DNA of 20,074 nucleotides from JBCDCE01 sp039182515 (GCA_039182515.1 JBCDCE010000067.1:1-20074), one strand, 5' to 3'. Positions 6,539 to 15,091 are shown, counted from the first letter of the stretch. Numbers and translations are program-made. Notes: generated by a model not told the origin, from the letters alone.

Positions 6539-6552
6539 GCTCTGGTCCCTCT

Positions 6553-6578
6553 GGGGCAGGCCCAGTAGGGTCTGCCCC
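6553..6578 (+). other. 11-bp hairpin abutting the helicase start codon
   Basis: GGGGCAGGCCC (6553-6563), loop AGTA, then GGGTCTGCCCC (6568-6578) pair over 11 positions with one G-U. The stem ends at the base before ATG 6579 and covers the place where a ribosome-binding site should be. No T run follows, so it is either an atypical luxI terminator or a structure that limits translation of the next gene. Confidence 0.6.
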
Positions 6579-8111
6579 ATGAGTTCTTTGCCCGCCACAT
6601 CCCTGACCTTCTCGCAAGATCAAGCCGAAGCTTACGATCGCCTGACAGAGGTCTTGGCGCGCGCTGGTATCGATTTGGTCAATGATCAGCTTTTGCCGCT
6701 TAAAGAGACGAAAAGCCAAGTGATGGCCGTTTTGGGCAAAGCGGGATCGGGCAAAACGCTGCTTTTGGCAAAGCTCTATGAAGCAACCGAAGAGCTTGGG
6801 GTTGAGATCGTTTCAGGCGACTACGAAAGCCGCAGATCTGCCCGCAAACGCACCCTTGCGATCCTGGCGCCTACCAACAAGGCGGCGAGCGTTTTGCGCA
6901 ACCGCGGGGTTCCGGCGACAACCATTCACCGCATTCTCTACACCCCCGTTTACGATCCGGAGTACGAAAAGATCGCTGAGTGGCTGGCTGGAAACGGCGA
7001 GCGCCCTGAGGTCGAAGGGCTTACCGACATAGCACTAGATCGGGCGGACGCCTTTTACAAATCCAACAAATCGGTGCCCGGCGCTCTGGCGGCAGCGGGG
7101 CTAAGAGGATCGGATTTTATCACGGGCTGGAAACGCCGAGAAGCGCCGCTCGACATTGGCTTCGTTGACGAAAGTTCGATGCTCGACACCAAGCAGTTCG
7201 AAGACCTCCAGGAGATCTTCCCTACGCTTGTTCTCTTTGGGGATCCTGCGCAGTTGGCACCCGTCAATCAGTCGGGTGCCATGGTGTTTGATCAATTGGA
7301 ATCAGGCCGCAAGCTCTCGTTAAATCGGGTGCACCGCCAAGATCAGGACAATCCAATCCTTGATTTGGCCCATGCGCTTGCGGATCCGCTTTTGAACTTT
7401 GATGATTTTGAACAGATGATCCAAGAGGCTGCCAAACGCGATGATCGTGTAGTCTGGGCGTCGCGTGTAGATTGCGCAGCCATGGCGCGTGCGCCCGTTC
7501 TCGTGTGGCGAAATCAAACACGCATACGGCTCATTCAAGCCTTCCGAGGGGCCTACGGTGCGCCTGCGGATACCTTGCTAGAAGGTGAGCCGTTGATTTG
7601 TGATGGCATCGAATTGCCTCTCAAGCATCGCAAGAAACGCCTGGATCTCGAGGCGCGTGGCTTAATCAAAGGGGCGCAGGTGATTTATCTGGGGCCGGGT
7701 CGCAAACCAGGATTTTCCCGTTTACATGTCGTAGGGGCACCCGACCCACAGGTGAGCGCTGCTTCGATTATCAAGCTTGAACAGCCTGGAGAAGAAGAGC
7801 CCGTCATTCCATTTGCCGCTCGCATGGGAGCCGCCTTCCTGCATGGCGCAGCCGTGACGATCCACAAAGCGCAAGGCAGCCAGTGGAACGAAGTGCAGGT
7901 CTTCGCCCCGGACATCTATGCCGCGGCCCGGATGAACCGAGAAGAAGCAGGCCAAGCGCTTTGGAAACGATTGGCTTATGTTGCGATTACACGCGCAGAA
8001 ACGCGGCTCTACTGGGTGGTCCGTGCTATGCTGGCTAAACCAACTGAGCCGCTGGTTGTTGACGATTTGAAGGCTGAGCCGATTGCGACTCTTACCTCTG
8101 AAGAGATGTAG
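6579..8111 (+). CDS. RecD/Dda-like superfamily 1 DNA helicase (AAA ATPase)
   Basis: Predicted 5'-3' DNA helicase of 510 residues. In order: FSQDQ (residues 11-15, the aromatic-Q element before the core), Walker A GKAGSGKT (53-60), motif Ia LAPTNKAASVLR, a short insertion, Walker B-like FVDESSML, motif III LFGDPAQLAPV, then the second RecA domain with TIHKAQGSQW (motif V) and YVAITRAETRLYW (motif VI). It lacks the N-terminal helical-hairpin region of RecD2 and has no RecB/RecC partner nearby, so it is a stand-alone helicase whose role (repair or fork processing) is inferred. The frame is open further upstream through luxI, but ATG 6579 places the FSQDQ element where such proteins begin. There is no free Shine-Dalgarno sequence; the hairpin occupies that place. 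Confidence 0.88.
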   Translation: MSSLPATSLTFSQDQAEAYDRLTEVLARAGIDLVNDQLLPLKETKSQVMAVLGKAGSGKTLLLAKLYEATEELGVEIVSGDYESRRSARKRTLAILAPTNKAASVLRNRGVPATTIHRILYTPVYDPEYEKIAEWLAGNGERPEVEGLTDIALDRADAFYKSNKSVPGALAAAGLRGSDFITGWKRREAPLDIGFVDESSMLDTKQFEDLQEIFPTLVLFGDPAQLAPVNQSGAMVFDQLESGRKLSLNRVHRQDQDNPILDLAHALADPLLNFDDFEQMIQEAAKRDDRVVWASRVDCAAMARAPVLVWRNQTRIRLIQAFRGAYGAPADTLLEGEPLICDGIELPLKHRKKRLDLEARGLIKGAQVIYLGPGRKPGFSRLHVVGAPDPQVSAASIIKLEQPGEEEPVIPFAARMGAAFLHGAAVTIHKAQGSQWNEVQVFAPDIYAAARMNREEAGQALWKRLAYVAITRAETRLYWVVRAMLAKPTEPLVVDDLKAEPIATLTSEEM

Positions 8112-8164
8112 CGCGCGGCGATATGGCTAAAAGACAGACTTAAATTCGAGACAAATCCTAATCG

Positions 8165-8176
8165 GTTTCTAGAAAC
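8165..8176. repeat. 12-bp palindrome in the convergent spacer after the helicase
   Basis: GTTTCTAGAAAC is a perfect palindrome in the 158-bp spacer between the helicase and the convergent TIGR02186 gene. It has no T tract on either side and no loop, so it is not a clear terminator. The rest of the spacer shows nothing recognisable. Confidence 0.3.
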
Positions 8177-8269
8177 GAATTCAGAAATCCTTAGCAGAAT
8201 CGCCAAACAATGAAGGGCGGTAGGGAGAGGGCCGCGCCAGTTCAAGCGAATTAACTCTATCTTTACGCT

Positions 8270-9031
8270 TCAGCGTTGAAACACCCGAAACACAGCGGAA
8301 GCGCCCCAGCCTGCTGCAATCGCGATCGCGAGAGACATTAGTCCGTAAATCAAAGGTTGATTGTGGGCCATGCTGTATAAGATCCGCTCCAATCCAACCT
8401 TTGTCACATCGATTGCGGTCTCATACGCGCTGACTGTCGTTCCATCGCGTGTCAGAAAAATGCGGGTTTTGTAGCTGCCTTCGACCAAGTTTGCAGGCAG
8501 GCGGACACGTGTTTGAAAAAGTGTATTGTCGTCAAACTCAACTTGGCCTTCGTTGAGTTGATAGAGGTTCTTGCTTTTACGAATGCGAATAAGCGCTTCG
8601 CGAAAGGCCTGCGCATCCGTCACCGTCGACGGTGCACCAACCAGTCTTATGGCCCGTGGAATGGACACGCTTTGGCGTAAATCCTCTGTGTCGCTGAGCG
8701 CTTGGTCGAAGGGCCCAGTTGTCGATACCGCGTAAAAGCTGGGGGCTGCGTCTACCTCAACAGTATCTGTATTGACCCAAATACCAAAACGCCGCGCTTT
8801 TCGGCGCACTGTAACAGGCTCCAATGGCCCAGACACAGCAATAACCACGTGTAGATCGCCATTTGCGATCCTCTCTTCGCGTTTCACGGCGCCGAAAATG
8901 AGGATTTCCGAGCCTGAAAAATTTGTCGTGATCGAGATTTGGTTTTGGCTCAGGGCCGCAACAACCTCTTCCGCTTGAGCAATCAAGCCATTGCTTGCGA
9001 AAATAAGCCCGAGAAGCAGAGCGCGCATCAT
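8270..9031 (-). CDS. TIGR02186-family membrane-anchored protein
   Basis: Predicted periplasmic protein of 253 residues with an N-terminal signal sequence (LLLGLIFASNGLIAQAEE) and one C-terminal membrane helix (LIYGLMSLAIAIAAGWGASA), followed by a short basic end. The middle is a beta-rich domain (QNQISITTNFSGSEILIFGA, then DLHVVIAVSGP) typical of the alphaproteobacterial family TIGR02186, whose members I recall being encoded beside TauE/SafE exporters. That is the case here: the exporter gene ends two bases before this ATG, so the two are almost certainly translated together. AGGAGGG lies 8 nt before ATG 9031; a second ATG follows at 9028. Molecular function is unknown; an accessory role in sulfur-anion export is inferred from linkage only. 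Confidence 0.85.
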   Translation of the reverse strand: MMRALLLGLIFASNGLIAQAEEVVAALSQNQISITTNFSGSEILIFGAVKREERIANGDLHVVIAVSGPLEPVTVRRKARRFGIWVNTDTVEVDAAPSFYAVSTTGPFDQALSDTEDLRQSVSIPRAIRLVGAPSTVTDAQAFREALIRIRKSKNLYQLNEGQVEFDDNTLFQTRVRLPANLVEGSYKTRIFLTRDGTTVSAYETAIDVTKVGLERILYSMAHNQPLIYGLMSLAIAIAAGWGASAVFRVFQR

Positions 9032-9033
9032 CG

Positions 9034-9948
9034 TCAGTGCCCTCCTGAGCCCAGCGAATAGAGCTCACTGGGTTGAACAAGCAGGTCAAAGGCGAGCTTT
9101 CCGCAAACTGTAAGAACCATGAGTGCGAGCAGGATCCGAAGTTGTTCTGCCTTTAACTGCGCCCCGATCCGCGTGCCCACCTGAGCGCCAATCACGCCGC
9201 CCACCAAAAGGAGAACCGCCAAAACGATGTCCACCGTGTAGTTTGCGGTGGCGTGTAAAAGGGTCGTGAAGCCGGTCACAAAGATAATCTGAAAAAGCGA
9301 TGTTCCGACAACCACCTTTGTGGGCATTCCCAGCAAATAGATCATGGCGGGCACCATGATGAAGCCACCGCCAACACCCATGATAGCTGCCAGTATCCCA
9401 ACGACGACCCCAACCAACAACGGCGGAATGGCGGAGATATAAAGCCCCGACACCCGGAACTTCATCTTAAAGGGCAGGTTGTGGATCCAGCTATGATGCT
9501 TCCGTTTCGGCACAGCATTGGGCTTGTTCGCGCGCCGGATCGCATTGAGCGACTCAATGAACATCAAGCTGCCGACCACGCCCAAAAACACCACATAGCA
9601 GAGGGTTACGAGCAGCTCGACCTGGCCAAGGGACTTTAGGTAGTTGAAGATTACCACCCCTAAAGCTGCGCCGATCAAGCCGCCGATCAAGAGCACGGTG
9701 CCCATTTTGAAATCGACCGATTTCCTACGCAGATGCGCCAAAACCCCGGAAAAGGACGAAGCGACAATCTGATTGGCTTCGGTCGCGACAGCGACGGCTG
9801 GTGGAATGCCTATGAAAAAAAGCAAAGGCGTCATGAGGAACCCACCGCCAACGCCAAACATGCCCGATAAAACACCCACCATGCCACCCAAGCCCAACAA
9901 CAAAAACGCGTTGACGGAGACTTCAGCGATGGGCAGGTAGATCAACAT
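9034..9948 (-). CDS. Sulfite exporter TauE/SafE family permease
   Basis: Inner-membrane transporter of 304 residues from the TSUP family, which moves sulfite, sulfoacetate or related organosulfur anions. The family's internal duplication is visible: GGMVGVLSGMFGVGGGFLMT near residue 21 and VVVGILAAIMGVGGGFIMVP near residue 180, each in a glycine-rich GVGGGF turn, with about eight hydrophobic segments overall. A basic cytoplasmic linker (RRANKPNAVPKRKHH) separates the halves. No strong Shine-Dalgarno precedes ATG 9948. It follows the nucleoside-type ABC operon by 81 bp and is coupled to the TIGR02186 gene. Substrate is not decidable from sequence. Confidence 0.9.
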   Translation of the reverse strand: MLIYLPIAEVSVNAFLLLGLGGMVGVLSGMFGVGGGFLMTPLLFFIGIPPAVAVATEANQIVASSFSGVLAHLRRKSVDFKMGTVLLIGGLIGAALGVVIFNYLKSLGQVELLVTLCYVVFLGVVGSLMFIESLNAIRRANKPNAVPKRKHHSWIHNLPFKMKFRVSGLYISAIPPLLVGVVVGILAAIMGVGGGFIMVPAMIYLLGMPTKVVVGTSLFQIIFVTGFTTLLHATANYTVDIVLAVLLLVGGVIGAQVGTRIGAQLKAEQLRILLALMVLTVCGKLAFDLLVQPSELYSLGSGGH

Positions 9949-10029
9949 AGGTGCGTTTAGTCCCGCTGCATCGCAGCATGCAACGCGCCAATGGACGCAT
10001 CTGGCCGTAAAGCGTAAGTCCAGATGGAC

Positions 10030-11007
10030 CTATCTCTCTTTGACGTAAGGCTCCCCACCAGCGCGCGGTGGAATGGCTTTGCCCACAAACCCAGCCAAAA
10101 TGACGACCGTCAAAATGTAAGGAAGAGCATCCAGAAGCTGGACTTGAACTTTAAAGCCGAAGGCAGCTTCCAGAAGATCTGGCCTAAGAGCAACAGCTTG
10201 CAGGTAGCCAAAGAGCAAGCAGGCCCCAAGGGCATACCAGGGTCGCCATTTTGCGAAAATGAGCGCTGCGAGGGCGATATAGCCGCGCCCGGCCGTCATT
10301 TCTTTTACGAACCCGGCTTGCAGAGCCGTGGCCAAATAAGCCCCCGCAATGCCGCAAAGAACGCCGCAGATTAACACGGCGGCAAAGCGCAAGCCCACAA
10401 CAGACACGCCGGCTGTATCCACCGCCGCTGGGTTTTCACCCACGGCCCGCAAACGCAGGCCGAAGCGTGTGCGAAAGAGCACCCACCAGGTGACAGGCAC
10501 AGCGGCAAAGGCCACATAGACGAGGAGATCGTGTCCAAAGATCAGACTCGCGAGCACCGGGCCTATTACTGGGATGCTCTCCAGGATTTCAACAAAGAAG
10601 AAGGATATGGGCTTGAACCGCGCCTCATCTGGCAAGGAGGGTGTGCGCCCCCCTTGGGAGAACCACGTTTGGGCCACAACAACCGTGACCCCAGAGGCCA
10701 AGAAGTTCAGCGCGACTCCAGAAATCAGTTGGTTGCCGCGAAAGGTAATGGACGCAAGCCCGTGGATGAGGCTCAATACAAGCGAGGCCGCAATCCCAGC
10801 CATCAATCCCAACCAAACCGAACTGGTCGTGTAGGCCACCGATGCCGAGAAGAAGGCAGCAACCAGCATCTTGCCCTCAAGGCCGATGTCGAAAATACCA
10901 GCGCGCTCTGAAAAAAGGCCTGCGAGACAGGCCAAAAGAAGAGGCGTGCCCAGGCGAAAGGTTGTCTCGAGCACGGGCAGGGAAAACAAGGCCAAGAGAT
11001 CCGTCAT
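10030..11007 (-). CDS. ABC transporter permease, BMP/nucleoside type (second permease)
   Basis: Inner-membrane subunit of 325 residues from the branched-chain-type permease family (BPD_transp_2), like YufQ/NupQ of Bacillus. About eight to ten hydrophobic segments are seen. The stretch RAGIFDIGLEGKMLVAAFFS is the hallmark NIGxEGxM-like block, and RTRFGLRLRAVGENPAAVDTAGV is the cytoplasmic loop that meets the ATPase. AAGGAGG lies 8 nt before the start, and the ATG overlaps the stop of the first permease (ATGA). It pairs with that permease as a heterodimer for import of the ligand bound by the BMP-family protein. Confidence 0.93.
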   Translation of the reverse strand: MTDLLALFSLPVLETTFRLGTPLLLACLAGLFSERAGIFDIGLEGKMLVAAFFSASVAYTTSSVWLGLMAGIAASLVLSLIHGLASITFRGNQLISGVALNFLASGVTVVVAQTWFSQGGRTPSLPDEARFKPISFFFVEILESIPVIGPVLASLIFGHDLLVYVAFAAVPVTWWVLFRTRFGLRLRAVGENPAAVDTAGVSVVGLRFAAVLICGVLCGIAGAYLATALQAGFVKEMTAGRGYIALAALIFAKWRPWYALGACLLFGYLQAVALRPDLLEAAFGFKVQVQLLDALPYILTVVILAGFVGKAIPPRAGGEPYVKER

Positions 11008-12107
11008 GCCGCGGCCTCCTTTCGGCTGAAGCTGAGAAACAGCTTCTCCAAAGGATAGCGGATCATGTTGTCAAGCGCGCCCGTGAAGAGGATCACAAGG
11101 GCCTGCACAATTGTCACCATCTCGCGCGGGATTTTGGTCCAAAGCCCCAGCTCGGCGCCACCTTGAAAGAGAAATCCAAAAAGAAGAGCTGCCACAAAAA
11201 TCCCTGCTGGATGAGATCGGCCCATGAGCGCCACGGCGATCCCGATGAAACCCGCGCCCTCAACGGAGTTGAGCACCAAGCGTTCCGCCTCACCCATTAC
11301 GTTGTTGATCGCCATCATGCCTGCCAAAGCGCCGGAAATGATCATGGAGACCATAATAATTTTGGTGGGGCTGATGCCTGCGTATTTTGCAGCACTTTCG
11401 CTTTCGCCGTAAGCTCGGATTTCATAGCCAAGCCGCGTGCGCCAAATGAGAAACCAAACCGCGAAGCACGCCGCCACGGCGATCACAAAGGCCACGTTTG
11501 CGGGTGGCGCTTTGGACCATGCAATGCCCAACGGGGTCAGCATATCGTGCAGAGTAGGCAGATGCGTGGGCTCTGGGAATTTCCCTGTGGCGGGTTCCAT
11601 CGCACCTAAGGGTTTAAGCGGACCAACAAGGACATAGTTGAGCAAAGCCGCAGCAATGAAGTTGAACATGATCGTCGTGATCACAATGTGGCTGCCGCGT
11701 TTGGCTTGCAGATAGGCAGGGATTGCCGACCAAGCGGCCCCAAAAAGCGCAGCTCCCAGGGTCGCAAAAACGATCGCAACCGTCCAATGCGGCCAAGGGA
11801 TCATCAAGCAAACAAGGGCCACGCCCAATCCGCCGAGCATCGCTTGGCCTTCGCCGCCGATGTTGAACATGCGCGCGTGAAACGCCACCGCGACCGCCAG
11901 CCCCGTGAATAGGAAATTCGTGGCGTAATAGAGCGTATAGCCCCATCCGTAAGTGGAGCCTAAAGCGCCAGTGATCATCAAATCCATGGCTTCCCAAGGA
12001 TCCTTCCCTGAGGCCCAAATCATCAAGCCTGAGAGGAGAAAGGCGAGGATGAGACCCACAAGCGGGATGAGAATAACATCCGCCCACTTTGGCATTTTGT
12101 CACTCAT
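11004..12107 (-). CDS. ABC transporter permease, BMP/nucleoside type (first permease)
   Basis: Inner-membrane subunit of 367 residues, BPD_transp_2 family, like YufP/NupP. It has an extra N-terminal region compared with its partner and shows FNIGGEGQAMLGGLGVALVC, the conserved glycine-rich block, and RTRLGYEIRAYGESESAAKY, the coupling loop. The start overlaps the ATPase stop by 4 bp and its stop overlaps the next permease start by 4 bp, so ATPase and permeases are made together. The C-terminus (FSRKEAAA) is cytoplasmic. Import of nucleosides is inferred from the family; no ligand-specific residue can be read. Confidence 0.93.
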   Translation of the reverse strand: MSDKMPKWADVILIPLVGLILAFLLSGLMIWASGKDPWEAMDLMITGALGSTYGWGYTLYYATNFLFTGLAVAVAFHARMFNIGGEGQAMLGGLGVALVCLMIPWPHWTVAIVFATLGAALFGAAWSAIPAYLQAKRGSHIVITTIMFNFIAAALLNYVLVGPLKPLGAMEPATGKFPEPTHLPTLHDMLTPLGIAWSKAPPANVAFVIAVAACFAVWFLIWRTRLGYEIRAYGESESAAKYAGISPTKIIMVSMIISGALAGMMAINNVMGEAERLVLNSVEGAGFIGIAVALMGRSHPAGIFVAALLFGFLFQGGAELGLWTKIPREMVTIVQALVILFTGALDNMIRYPLEKLFLSFSRKEAAA

Positions 12108-13654
12108 GCCGCTGCTCCCTCGTTAATACCGGCCATCAAAAGACCAAGCTCTTTTTCATCTGTCTCAGCGGCCATGCGCTCGCCCATAATTTGGCCGTCA
12201 AACATCACAGCAACGCGGTCTGACAGGGCCAGAATCTCTTCGAGTTCGACGGAGACAAGCAAAATGGCTTTTCCCGTATCGCGCAGCGCAACGATCTGTT
12301 GGTGAATGAACTCAATAGCGCCAATATCTACGCCGCGCGTGGGTTGTCCGATGAGCAAAAGATCTGGGTTTCGTTCAATCTCCCGCGCCAGAACGATCTT
12401 TTGCTGGTTGCCGCCTGAAAAACTCTTAGCGTTGAGTTTGGGATTGGGCGGGCGCACATCGAAGCGGCCCATCTTTTCTTCAGTGTCTTGGCGTAGCGCG
12501 GTGTTGTCCATCATGAGCTTGGAGCGATTGTATTTTGCGTCGTGGTGATAGCCGAAACCGGTGTTTTCCCAAGCTGCAAAAGGCATGATCAGGCCTTCGC
12601 GCTGACGATCTTCGGGCACATGGGCAATGCCACGCGCGCGGCGCGATTGCCCGTCGGAATATTTGCCAGTGAGATCGATCTCTTGGCCGTTTAGCTTCAC
12701 AAAGCCGCGCCCCGGCGAGATGCCCCCGAGCACTTCAAGAAGCTCAGATTGGCCATTGCCCGCAACCCCCGCGATGCCGAGGATCTCGCCCGCATGAACC
12801 GTGAGGTTGATGCCTTTGAGGCGCTCAACCTTCTTGTCATCCCACACCCGTAGGTTTTCGATCTCTAGAACGGGTTTACCGGGTTGCGCAGTTTTTTTAT
12901 CGACGCGCAGCAAAACTTTGCGGCCAACCATGAGCTCTGCCAGTTCTTCGGGTGAGGTCTCTTTGGTTTTTACAGTGGCCGTCATCTCACCGCGACGCAT
13001 AACGCTCACGGTGTCGGTGGCTTCCATAATCTCGCGCAGTTTATGCGTAATCAAGATAATGGTTTTGCCTTCTTCGCGCAGCCTATCCAGAATGCGGAAA
13101 AGCTGGTCGGCCTCTGCTGGGGTGAGGACACCCGTGGGCTCATCTAGAATGAGAATGTCGGCCCGCCGATACAGCGCTTTGAGGATCTCAACGCGTTGCT
13201 GCATGCCCACGCCTATGTCTTCAATCCGCGCATCTACATCCACGGTAAGCTCATATTCAGCTGCAAGATCCGTCAACTCCTTGCGGGCTTTTCGTAGGGA
13301 CGGACGCAAGAATGCGCCGTCCTCCGCACCCAGCACTACGTTTTCGAGGACACTGAAATTCTCAACCAGTTTAAAGTGCTGAAAGACCATGCCAATGCCT
13401 GCGGCAATGGCAGCCTGGCTATCGGGAATTTCGGTCTTTTGCCCCGCGATGAAGATTTCGCCTTTGTCTGCTTTGTAAAACCCATAGAGGATCGACATCA
13501 GCGTGGATTTGCCCGCGCCGTTTTCACCAATGATCCCATGGATGGTGCCGGGCATCACGCGAATTGAGATGTCTTTGTTGGCCTGCACTGGGCCAAAGGC
13601 TTTTGAAATGCCTTTGAGTTCAATGGCTGGGTTTGGCGAGGAGGGCGAAGTCAT
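12104..13654 (-). CDS. ABC transporter ATP-binding protein with two nucleotide-binding domains (YufO/NupO type)
   Basis: Cytoplasmic ATPase of 516 residues that powers the BMP-type importer. The first domain has Walker A GENGAGKST (residues 43-51), a degenerate signature GVGMQQRVEI and Walker B ILILDEPT. The second has a degenerate Walker A (GVAGNGQSE) but a good signature FSGGNQQK, and its Walker B Glu is replaced in LLLIGQPTRGVD. This asymmetry of one competent and one degenerate site is usual for the sugar/nucleoside class (RbsA, YufO). It follows the small NTF2-like gene by 26 bp. No clear Shine-Dalgarno precedes the ATG, unlike its neighbours. Confidence 0.94.
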   Translation of the reverse strand: MTSPSSPNPAIELKGISKAFGPVQANKDISIRVMPGTIHGIIGENGAGKSTLMSILYGFYKADKGEIFIAGQKTEIPDSQAAIAAGIGMVFQHFKLVENFSVLENVVLGAEDGAFLRPSLRKARKELTDLAAEYELTVDVDARIEDIGVGMQQRVEILKALYRRADILILDEPTGVLTPAEADQLFRILDRLREEGKTIILITHKLREIMEATDTVSVMRRGEMTATVKTKETSPEELAELMVGRKVLLRVDKKTAQPGKPVLEIENLRVWDDKKVERLKGINLTVHAGEILGIAGVAGNGQSELLEVLGGISPGRGFVKLNGQEIDLTGKYSDGQSRRARGIAHVPEDRQREGLIMPFAAWENTGFGYHHDAKYNRSKLMMDNTALRQDTEEKMGRFDVRPPNPKLNAKSFSGGNQQKIVLAREIERNPDLLLIGQPTRGVDIGAIEFIHQQIVALRDTGKAILLVSVELEEILALSDRVAVMFDGQIMGERMAAETDEKELGLLMAGINEGAAA

Positions 13655-13680
13655 ATGAGTATTTTTGCCAAGAAAAAGGA

Positions 13681-14037
13681 TTAATCTGGAGCTCCAAGAC
13701 CAGCAAAGCCGATCATGCGGATGATGGTTCCGGTTGCATCATATTCGACCACGTATTGGCCCATCTGCGGGTCCATACCGGGCATCTCAAAGGCCACGGT
13801 GGCGCGGTCTATGCCTGCTGTGGTGCTGGTTATGACGACCTTAGCCTGTGCGCCCGGCGCGAAACTTGCAGATTGACCGATGTAGTCGTTCAAGGTGCTC
13901 AGGTCTTCGGTGGGTGCATCCATGCGGGGATCCACATAGCTGAATTTTAAATTGAGAACGGCGCGCAAAATCTCTTCGCGCGCCGCTGCATTCGTTTCGC
14001 CCCATGCCGCGAAGAACTGTTTCAAACCTTCCGACAT
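13681..14037 (-). CDS. Small NTF2-like (SnoaL-type fold) protein inside the transporter operon
   Basis: A 118-residue protein without signal peptide or membrane segment. The N-terminal helix pair (LKQFFAAWGETNAAAREEIL), the FSYVDPRMDAP turn and the closing beta strands (AKVVITSTTAGIDRATVAFE, QYVVEYDATGTIIRMIGFAG) fit the NTF2-like/SnoaL-like cone fold, which binds small hydrophobic or nucleoside-like ligands or acts as a small enzyme. AAGGAG lies 8 nt before the ATG. It sits between the binding-protein gene (12-bp gap) and the ATPase gene (26-bp gap), so it is co-expressed with the importer. Being cytoplasmic, it could handle the imported ligand. That role is inference; no catalytic residues can be fixed. 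Confidence 0.75.
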   Translation of the reverse strand: MSEGLKQFFAAWGETNAAAREEILRAVLNLKFSYVDPRMDAPTEDLSTLNDYIGQSASFAPGAQAKVVITSTTAGIDRATVAFEMPGMDPQMGQYVVEYDATGTIIRMIGFAGLGAPD

Positions 14038-14049
14038 GGGCTGAGCTCC

Positions 14050-15045
14050 TTAGAAGTTCAGCGCTGGGCAGGTCTCATCAGACATGTAGTCATGAACCAT
14101 CAACTCGCCATTTGCGATTTGCCAAGCGGCGGCGTCGACAGCCATTTTCATTTCAGCTGACACAAGCGATGCGTTGTTCTCGTCAAGCGCATAGCCGACA
14201 CCGCCGTTGGCAAGGCCCATCACGTTGAAGCCAGTTTCAAGCTCTGTGCCTTGCGTGAACGCATCATAAACTGCGTTGTCCACGCGCTTCATCATGGAGG
14301 TTAGAACTTTGCCTGGGTGCAGGTAGTTTTGGTTGCTATCCACACCGACCGACAAAATGCCTTCATCAGCGGCCGTTTGCAGAACGCCGACACCTGTGCC
14401 GCCTGCAGCTGCATAGACCACATCCGCCCCTTGGCTGATCTGTGCTTTTGTGAGCTCAGAGCCTTTCACGGGGTCGTTCCAAGCTGCCGGGGTTGTGCCG
14501 GTCATGTTGGCCACAACGGTGGCGTCTGGGTTCGCGGCTTTCACGCCTTGGGCATAGCCGCAGGCAAACTTACGGATGAGCGGGATGTCCATGCCGCCGA
14601 TGAAACCTACGGTGCCCGAAGACGAGGCTTTAGCGGCCATCATGCCCACGAGATAGGAGCCTTCATGCTCGTTGAAGACAACTGAGCGCACGTTGGGTGC
14701 GTCGACAACCATATCGATGATTGCAAACTTGGTGTCAGGGTAGTCGCCCGCGACCTCACCCAGAGCGGAAGCAAAGGCAAAGCCTGCCATGACGATTGGG
14801 TTTGCGCCCGTTTCGGCAAAGCGGCGGAGCGCCTGCTCACGCTGTGCGTCGGAGGTGAGTTCGATTTCTTTGAAGCTACCGCCCGTTTCTTCGGCCCAAC
14901 GTGTGGCACCATTGAAGGCCGCTTCGTTGAAGGATTTGTCGAACTTGCCGCCAAGGTCGAAAATGATCGCAGGCTCTGCGCCAGCGAGACCAGCTGTCAT
15001 GGCAAGAGCGGCGGATGCGCCCAAGAATTTTGTCATCAGGGTCAT
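14050..15045 (-). CDS. BMP-family ABC transporter substrate-binding protein (predicted nucleoside binding)
   Basis: Periplasmic ligand-binding protein of 331 residues, first gene of the importer operon. Signal peptide MTLMTKFLGASAALAMTAGLAGA, then the BMP/PnrA-type start IIFDLGGKFDKSFNEAAFNG. Other family blocks are VGMMAAKASSSGTVGFIGGM, DVVYAAAGGTGVGVLQTAAD and GVDSNQNYLHPGKVLTSMMK. Members bind purine nucleosides (PnrA, the Nup system), which makes guanosine, adenosine or inosine the likely ligand. ATG 15045 is chosen over 15102: GGGAG lies about 8 nt upstream, and the longer form would put 19 polar residues before a normal signal peptide. A 14-bp palindrome lies in its leader. The C-terminus ends CPALNF. 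Confidence 0.93.
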   Translation of the reverse strand: MTLMTKFLGASAALAMTAGLAGAEPAIIFDLGGKFDKSFNEAAFNGATRWAEETGGSFKEIELTSDAQREQALRRFAETGANPIVMAGFAFASALGEVAGDYPDTKFAIIDMVVDAPNVRSVVFNEHEGSYLVGMMAAKASSSGTVGFIGGMDIPLIRKFACGYAQGVKAANPDATVVANMTGTTPAAWNDPVKGSELTKAQISQGADVVYAAAGGTGVGVLQTAADEGILSVGVDSNQNYLHPGKVLTSMMKRVDNAVYDAFTQGTELETGFNVMGLANGGVGYALDENNASLVSAEMKMAVDAAAWQIANGELMVHDYMSDETCPALNF

Positions 15046-15077
15046 GGATGTCTCCCAGGTGTTGTTTTGTATCAAAG

Positions 15078-15091
15078 GCGCGGAACCGCGC
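15078..15091. promoter_or_regulatory. 14-bp perfect palindrome upstream of the BMP operon
   Basis: GCGCGGAACCGCGC (arms 15078-15083 and 15086-15091) lies 33 bp before the first ATG of the importer operon. It could be an operator for a local repressor or a small leader hairpin. Confidence 0.4.

Noticed and set aside
10842..11609. 255-codon plus-strand frame across the two permease genes
   Set aside because: Antisense to two clear permease genes; its translation is Arg/His/Pro-rich low-information sequence without family features.
12801..13382. 193-codon plus-strand frame antisense to the ABC ATPase
   Set aside because: Ser/Arg-rich translation typical of an antisense shadow; the minus strand encodes intact ATPase motifs.
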